In this document: positions 57,701-64,000 of the stretch, piece by piece | Position numbering within the stretch: the stretch's first letter is position 1 | How the letters are laid out: every line of letters begins with the position of its first letter | Source: Oceanobacter mangrovi | GTDB taxonomy: Bacteria; Pseudomonadota; Gammaproteobacteria; Pseudomonadales; Oceanobacteraceae | Assembly (NCBI RefSeq): GCF_019740315.1 | Contig: NZ_JAHXZR010000008.1 | Coordinates: 1-64,000 of the forward strand | DNA length: 64,000 nucleotides | Direction of reading: 5' to 3' | Program-made: the position numbers and the translations under genes | Notes under the pieces: model-generated | Seen by the model: only the letters and a program-made list of their open reading frames with translations | Databases searched by the model: none | What the model was told of the DNA's origin: nothing

Positions 57701-58255
57701 CCGCATGCGGTTTTCGGTTTCACGGCGGCGGTCCTTGTAACGGGAAATCCCTGCCGCTTCTTCAACGTAAACCCGCAATTCGTCCGGCTTGGCTTCAATC
57801 AGCCGCGAAATCATGCCCTGTTCAATGATGGCGTAGGAACGCGGTCCAAGGCCTGTGCCGAGGAACAGGTCGGTGATGTCTTTACGGCGACAGCGGGCAC
57901 CGTTGAGGAAATAGTTCGACTGACCGTCTCGGGTGACCTGTCGACGCACACTGATTTCGTTATAGGCGGCGTATTCGCCACGCAAGGTACGGTCGGAATT
58001 ATCAAAGATAAGGTCAACGCTGGCTTTACCAACCGGCTTGCGTTCCGACGAACCGTTAAAAATAACGTCCGTCATGGCATCGCCACGCAGGTATTTGGCC
58101 GAGCTTTCACCCATTACCCAGCGCACGGCATCAATCGTGTTGGATTTGCCGCAGCCATTGGGTCCAACAATACCGGTCATATTGGTGTTAAAACTGACCG
58201 TGGTTGGATCGACAAATGACTTGAAACCAGAAAGCTTGATGGCCTTGAGGCGCAT
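54743..58255 (-). CDS. smc: Chromosome segregation protein SMC
   Basis: 1170 residues. Walker A GPNGCGKSN (32-40), hinge in the middle (about 500-620), two long Gln/Glu-rich coiled coils, signature HLLSGGEKALTAIAL and Walker B CMLDEVDAPLDDAN. It holds chromosome arms together in segregation. Part of the gntR-smc-zipA-ligA order. MukB is absent here, as expected for this group. Confidence 0.96.
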   Translation of the reverse strand: MRLKAIKLSGFKSFVDPTTVSFNTNMTGIVGPNGCGKSNTIDAVRWVMGESSAKYLRGDAMTDVIFNGSSERKPVGKASVDLIFDNSDRTLRGEYAAYNEISVRRQVTRDGQSNYFLNGARCRRKDITDLFLGTGLGPRSYAIIEQGMISRLIEAKPDELRVYVEEAAGISRYKDRRRETENRMRRTMENLERLQDIRDELERQLGHLQRQADAAEKYKALKTEERQKKAQLQALKWQLLDQDYRQRELQIAQHQTRMDEHQARQTHIDAENESLRLQQQERNDDFQTHQGRFYEIGARIARQEQKIEHQSQMSLELDRNLQEAERQILELQQSIESDQFELEQLQNSSFDLDLEQELLREQLEQARLELEDVELAQSRWQDQWQQFTQRAGEPARQAEVAQTRIQSLEQQLLRLDQQIQKLQAEKQQLLDNPELEEIELLAEEVSEFELQSEEQQMRAEQARGQLETARAHIEEQRRQVTAGREQLSQLSSRKATLEALQKAALGQSNEAVARWLETHQLARAPRLAQHLQVESGWEQAVEVVLDDQLHALLVDDLPHAAQWLKSLKEGRLVLRDKAASSQPPGSLASDSLLHKVNASQDLSDLLANARCCDSLELALAQRSQLARGEFWITPDGSRIGRQWVRVARAAEEQGSLLARQQELELLHDQWDQLDMDVEEWEAELESAQLRLHSQEQQREAAQREWQQASQQLTQLKSQLAAKQARAEQFGQRRERIDADLEEASEQRLLQQQEVEELRIERQLAHDAIETHADERDQLLQQQSDLKLQLEDARALVQQQQQNWHQFELGQRESSSRKQALETALQRLELQLQQWRQRRQLVLDSQQQDHTADLQLLKEELQEMLEQRQQAELQMQDARRLLDETEARMRQLENERSRQEQLILEIRNQLEAVRMECQALDIRRQALIEQLQEEKLTLKDVLENMPEEAAVERWQQDLEDIAEKIRRLGNINLAAIDEYKVQSERKTYLDAQHADLETALATLENAIHKIDRETRTRFKETFDKINAGLAELFPKVFGGGHAWLDLTDEDMLVTGVAIMARPPGKKNSTIHLLSGGEKALTAIALVFSIFQLNPAPFCMLDEVDAPLDDANVGRYARLVKAMSEKVQFIYITHNKIAMEMASQLMGVTMQEPGVSRLVSVDVEEAAEMIDQ

Positions 58256-58335
58256 GGGAAATCAGTTCACCGGGCTACTTTAGAAGCCCGGTATCATAAC
58301 CATGAAGTATCAGCTTGAATATGGGTCAGGTGGAG

Positions 58336-59010
58336 TTAGCGAGATGCGGTTCCGCTCTGGTCCTGAATGGCTTGTATGACCAGCGCGCTATGGCGTTTGA
58401 AATAGCCATTAACCAGTTCAGAGACCTTGTCGATTTGATCGCCCAGCGCGAAATCCACCAGATTTGCCATAAAGGAGGTGGTTTCATCCATCTCACTGAG
58501 GTTATTGCGAACCGCCAGCGCCAGCGCCCGCTGTACCGGTGGTCGCAGGTTCTCCAGCGCAGTAGTCAGATATTCATTGTCGGCCACTTCAGCGGCATTA
58601 CTGATCAATTCGAAGTTGGCTTCAATAAACAGGTTTTCATCATGTACGGCCGCCGACTTGCGCAACTTGTCAGTCAGGCCGGACAACTGCTGGCGATCAC
58701 TGTCGGAACAGCTCCAGCTGAGTTTTTCGGCCAGCATTTCCAGCAAGTTGCCATACAGCCGATACAGACCACGTACCCGCTCGGCATTGAGTTCGGTTAC
58801 GAAGGCACCACGACGCGGCAAAATGGTAATCAGATGGCGACGTTCCAGAATCAGCAGCGCTTCACGCACGGAACCACGACTGACCTGCAGCTCGTTAACG
58901 ATGCGGGCTTCCTGAATACGCTCATTGTTGACCATTTCGCCCTGAATAATTCGGCTTGCCAGATGGTTGGCAATTTGTTCTGCCAGGCTCTCGGCGACTA
59001 CAAACGCCAT
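58336..59010 (-). CDS. GntR-family (FadR-type) transcriptional regulator
   Basis: 224 residues. Winged-helix part (about 1-75, RIQEARIVNELQVSRGSVREALLILERRHLI) then an all-helical FCD-like ligand domain. ATG 59010 is chosen because GAGGAAAAA lies before it. It occupies the same place as the GntR gene next to smc in pseudomonads. Ligand unknown. Confidence 0.9.
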   Translation of the reverse strand: MAFVVAESLAEQIANHLASRIIQGEMVNNERIQEARIVNELQVSRGSVREALLILERRHLITILPRRGAFVTELNAERVRGLYRLYGNLLEMLAEKLSWSCSDSDRQQLSGLTDKLRKSAAVHDENLFIEANFELISNAAEVADNEYLTTALENLRPPVQRALALAVRNNLSEMDETTSFMANLVDFALGDQIDKVSELVNGYFKRHSALVIQAIQDQSGTASR

Positions 59011-59172
59011 GTCTTTTTCCTCACGACCAAAACCCTGTTCATCGTTTGCCTCTGCCAGGTCTGCTGGCAAAGGCTATCCATTCATTACATTAGATTACAG
59101 CTACTTATGCATCATAACGAATCATTCGTAAACCATCAGGTTATATCGACGTGTTACGGACCTGCTGTCTGA

Positions 59173-59187
59173 CCATATTAATTATGG
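59173..59187. promoter_or_regulatory. CCATA-TTAAT-TATGG dyad upstream of gntR
   Basis: Perfect 5-bp arms with a 5-bp spacer, 165 bp before the regulator start. Shares the GACCATAT sequence with the palindrome at 59553. Confidence 0.35.
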
Positions 59188-59552
59188 CTGAAAAACACCC
59201 AGCCAGCTGATTTTTACAAAATTCGTTGACGATCCGCAGGCTGATCAGACCTTACTTCCGCGTACATCCGGGAGCATTGTAAGAAATTGTAACCTATCAG
59301 GATCGTATAAATAAGCTCCCCCGATCAGCCACCAGCCAATTCTGTTAACCGGTGAATATTACGATTATCAGGGACGACTTCCGTGACCTGGGCCGGAATA
59401 ACCCGCTCAACAAAGCCAGACAGTAATTCTTGCGTTCCAAAGACGCCATAAAATGAAATGTCTATCCGCCAGGAAAGCCGGAAAAGTGAACATTTTTCAG
59501 CCACCTAAACATCTTATGAGTGGTGTTATAAAACAAGAAACAAATAGAATTC

Positions 59553-59564
59553 GACCATATGGTC
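59553..59564. promoter_or_regulatory. GACCATATGGTC perfect palindrome
   Basis: A 12-bp perfect palindrome of the GGTC/GACC type used by some GntR-family regulators, in an AT-rich region. Confidence 0.35.
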
Positions 59565-59689
59565 AGGATATATCCATTATATCGACAAGGTTATTAATAA
59601 AGAATCGATCAATAAATCAACGAATCTTTTAATATCTATTATTACCAAATGGCCAATCGCAATGACTTCAGCTCCCCCCTAAAAAGGCA

Positions 59690-60556
59690 TCAGACCGCTT
59701 TCTTGAACCGCAATACCACAAAGACCCCCACCACAATCATGGCCATGGCGCCAATCATCGCCAGACTCAATGTTTCCTGCAGGACGATTGCTCCCATCAC
59801 CACCGCCAGTGCTGGTACCAGCAGCTGTAATTGCGCTGCCAGCTGTAATCCCAGCCGCGGTAATACCTGATACCAGCCAAAATAACCGATCCCGGAAGCT
59901 ACGCCACCAGACAGCAAGGCCAGCCCCCAGGCTTGCCAATGCATCGGTTGTTGCCACTGCACCAGCGGAATCAAGCTGAGCACCAACACGGCAGCCAGCA
60001 CAAAGGCGGTTTGAACATCCTTCAGCGGTGCAGAGGATCCCTGCCCCAGCAGCACAAAACCACTCCAACCCAACCCCGCCAGAATCATCAGCAGCACCGG
60101 CAGCAATTCAGCAGAACCACTGCCGGGTAATAGCAGCCCGGCCAGGCCAGCCATCGCCAACAGGATTCCCACTATCTGCATCGGTGTATAAATAACCCCT
60201 CGAATCAGGCTGACGCCCTGCAGGCTCAATTGCACCGTGGTAAACAGGATAAAAGCACCAAGTCCGGTATCCAGCTGCACGTAGGCGGCCGAAAAGCCCG
60301 CCGCATACACAAACAGCGTCAGTGCCAGCAGCCAGTTGCGCCGTTGCTGCCAGAATGCGCTTGCAGCTCTCGGCGTGGCTATCAACCTGCGGCGACTGAG
60401 CTGTAACAGCAGACTCAGCATCAAGGCTCCAGACCACAGCCGCACCAGCGTGAACAAGGCCGGATCAAACTGGTATTCCCGCAACGCCCAACGACACAGC
60501 AGCGAGTTGGCTGCAAAAGCGATCAGCACCAGCGTTGTTATAAGTCCCAGTGGCAT
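59690..60556 (-). CDS. EamA/DMT-family permease
   Basis: 288 residues with about ten helices, two EamA repeats (first about 5-130, second about 145-285, ending LGLQLAAQLQLLVPALAVVMGAIVLQE). AAGGA eight bases before ATG 60556 decides the start over upstream ATGs. Typical of exporters for amino acids or metabolites; substrate not predictable. Confidence 0.88.
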   Translation of the reverse strand: MPLGLITTLVLIAFAANSLLCRWALREYQFDPALFTLVRLWSGALMLSLLLQLSRRRLIATPRAASAFWQQRRNWLLALTLFVYAAGFSAAYVQLDTGLGAFILFTTVQLSLQGVSLIRGVIYTPMQIVGILLAMAGLAGLLLPGSGSAELLPVLLMILAGLGWSGFVLLGQGSSAPLKDVQTAFVLAAVLVLSLIPLVQWQQPMHWQAWGLALLSGGVASGIGYFGWYQVLPRLGLQLAAQLQLLVPALAVVMGAIVLQETLSLAMIGAMAMIVVGVFVVLRFKKAV

Positions 60557-60771
60557 AAGCGATATCCTTGTTGGCGGCATGCCTGAATGAATAGTCAGAG
60601 CATCTGAAAGCAAGATAGCCAGAAACAACCGCTCTGATAGTTATCAGGCTGGCTGTCGATACTGGCGGTTTCCCTGTTGGCGGGCAATGGCTACTATGGG
60701 CCGAATTTCGTTGGCCTAACGGCCGATGATGACTGCCGGATTTATTCACTAACGACAGATAGAGATTGCAG

Positions 60772-61353
60772 ATGACCTTGCTGATTATCGGCCTGATTAT
60801 TTTTATTGGCGTACATTCCATTGTGCTGGCAGCTCCCGGCTGGCGTGAGCAAACCATTCAGAAACTGGGCAAAGCCAGCTATCAGGCCGTGCACGGCGTA
60901 CTGGCACTGGTGTCTCTGCTGCTGATTATTAAGGGCTATGGTGACGCTCGTATGAGCCCGACCTGGTTGTGGATCGCGCCGGTCTGGACCCGCCATATCG
61001 CTGCCCTCTTCACGCTGATGGCGTTTATTGTGCTGGCTTCGGCCTATATTCCGGGCACCTGGATCAAGGCCAAGACCGGACATCCGTTACTGGCAGCGAT
61101 CAAGGCCTGGGCGTTTGCTCACCTGCTGGCCAACGGCGGTCTGCACGATGTGCTGTTGTTTGGCTCAATCCTGGCCTGGTCCATCGTGGCTTATATCGTC
61201 CATCGCAAACGTGATCGTAAAAACGGCGTGACCTACCAGCATCAGGGCATTGCTCGCGATCTGATCGCGCTGGTTGCTGGTCTGGTGAGTTGGGCAGCGG
61301 TGGCGTTCTGGCTGCACGGTATGTTGATTGGCATTGCGCCGTTTGGGGTTTGA
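60772..61353 (+). CDS. NnrU-family membrane protein
   Basis: 193 residues with five to six helices. MTLLIIGLIIFIGVHSIVL, GHPLLAAIKAWAFAHLLANG and DRKNGVTYQH match NnrU/DUF family proteins linked to nitric oxide reduction or isoprenoid steps in other bacteria. No nitrogen-oxide gene is adjacent here. ATG 60772 follows an AGAGA site. Confidence 0.83.
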   Translation: MTLLIIGLIIFIGVHSIVLAAPGWREQTIQKLGKASYQAVHGVLALVSLLLIIKGYGDARMSPTWLWIAPVWTRHIAALFTLMAFIVLASAYIPGTWIKAKTGHPLLAAIKAWAFAHLLANGGLHDVLLFGSILAWSIVAYIVHRKRDRKNGVTYQHQGIARDLIALVAGLVSWAAVAFWLHGMLIGIAPFGV

Positions 61354-61380
61354 TTCGGTCAAACTCCGGCAAGCTATAAA

Positions 61381-61412
61381 CAAAAACCCCGCTGTTGCCA
61401 GCGGGGTTTTTG
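61381..61412. terminator. Strong bidirectional terminator between nnrU-like gene and fadA
   Basis: CAAAAACCCCGCTG and CAGCGGGGTTTTTG form a perfect 14-bp stem with a TTGC loop. Confidence 0.9.
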
Positions 61413-61527
61413 TTTACTCGACGTTTGTCGCCTGAAAGCTGGGCTATCTCATGCCCATGTTCCGACATGAGAATGCAGACCTGTACTCCCACGCAGGAAC
61501 GCAGGAGCAAGGACGACCTCCCAGACG

Positions 61528-64000
<2,473 letters not shown>

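Larger units (their letters stand above)
59011..59689. other. 679-bp AT-rich intergenic region
   Basis: No supported gene. It includes two dyads (59173-59187 and 59553-59564) and a long A/T stretch toward the EamA gene end. It could hold the gntR-smc promoter. A small RNA cannot be judged by eye. Confidence 0.55.

Overview
The window looks like chromosomal DNA of a marine-type gammaproteobacterium, probably Oceanospirillales/Pseudomonadales (Oceanospirillaceae-like). Pointers are the gntR-smc-zipA-ligA gene order, a very large NAD-glutamate dehydrogenase, PilU, YajG/YaaA, Rmf, DUF2058 and DUF2835 proteins, TRAP and TauE transporters, and the fadBA pair. This assignment is inference from gene content; no rRNA or tRNA gene was seen.

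Layout. (1) 1-2380 is an AT-richer accessory patch: the 5' end of an IS3-family element, a possible toxin tail with a small membrane protein right behind it, a SymE-like toxin gene broken by a stop codon, a collapsed IS5-family transposase, an orphan lipoprotein and a gene fragment. (2) 2383-15344 is mostly housekeeping: yaaA and a YajG lipoprotein; purE and purK with a terminator between them; DUF2058; an SMR pump; a TauE permease; glutaredoxin overlapping ribE tail to tail; patatin overlapping cobB; a TPR protein; an AlkC-like DNA glycosylase with a C-terminal beta domain; and pgm. (3) 15481-25555 carries transport and surface functions: a marR-emrA-emrB operon with a clear promoter and operator, a TAXI TRAP transporter, PilU, a small monooxygenase and an Amt ammonium transporter. 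(4) 25929-30009 holds rlmKL, rmf, pyrD and a DUF2835 gene. (5) 30125-36475 is an RpiR regulator divergent from a PotFGHI-like ABC operon that ends in a P1-family (DmpA/BapA) aminopeptidase. (6) 36520-43269 holds a DUF2799 lipoprotein, a 282-bp MITE-like element, a NUDIX hydrolase and the giant gdhB. (7) 43483-51020 is a six-gene MoxR/DUF58/VWA (Bat) operon. (8) 51109-59010 is ligA-zipA-smc-gntR. (9) 59690-64000 holds an EamA permease, an NnrU-like protein, and fadA with the 3' part of fadB.

The most unusual items are the ABC transporter plus beta-aminopeptidase operon, the TA-flanked MITE-like element just upstream of a lipoprotein gene, and the left-edge patch, which may be a toxin-immunity pair cut by an IS3 element. 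No wholly new multi-gene system could be shown from sequence alone.
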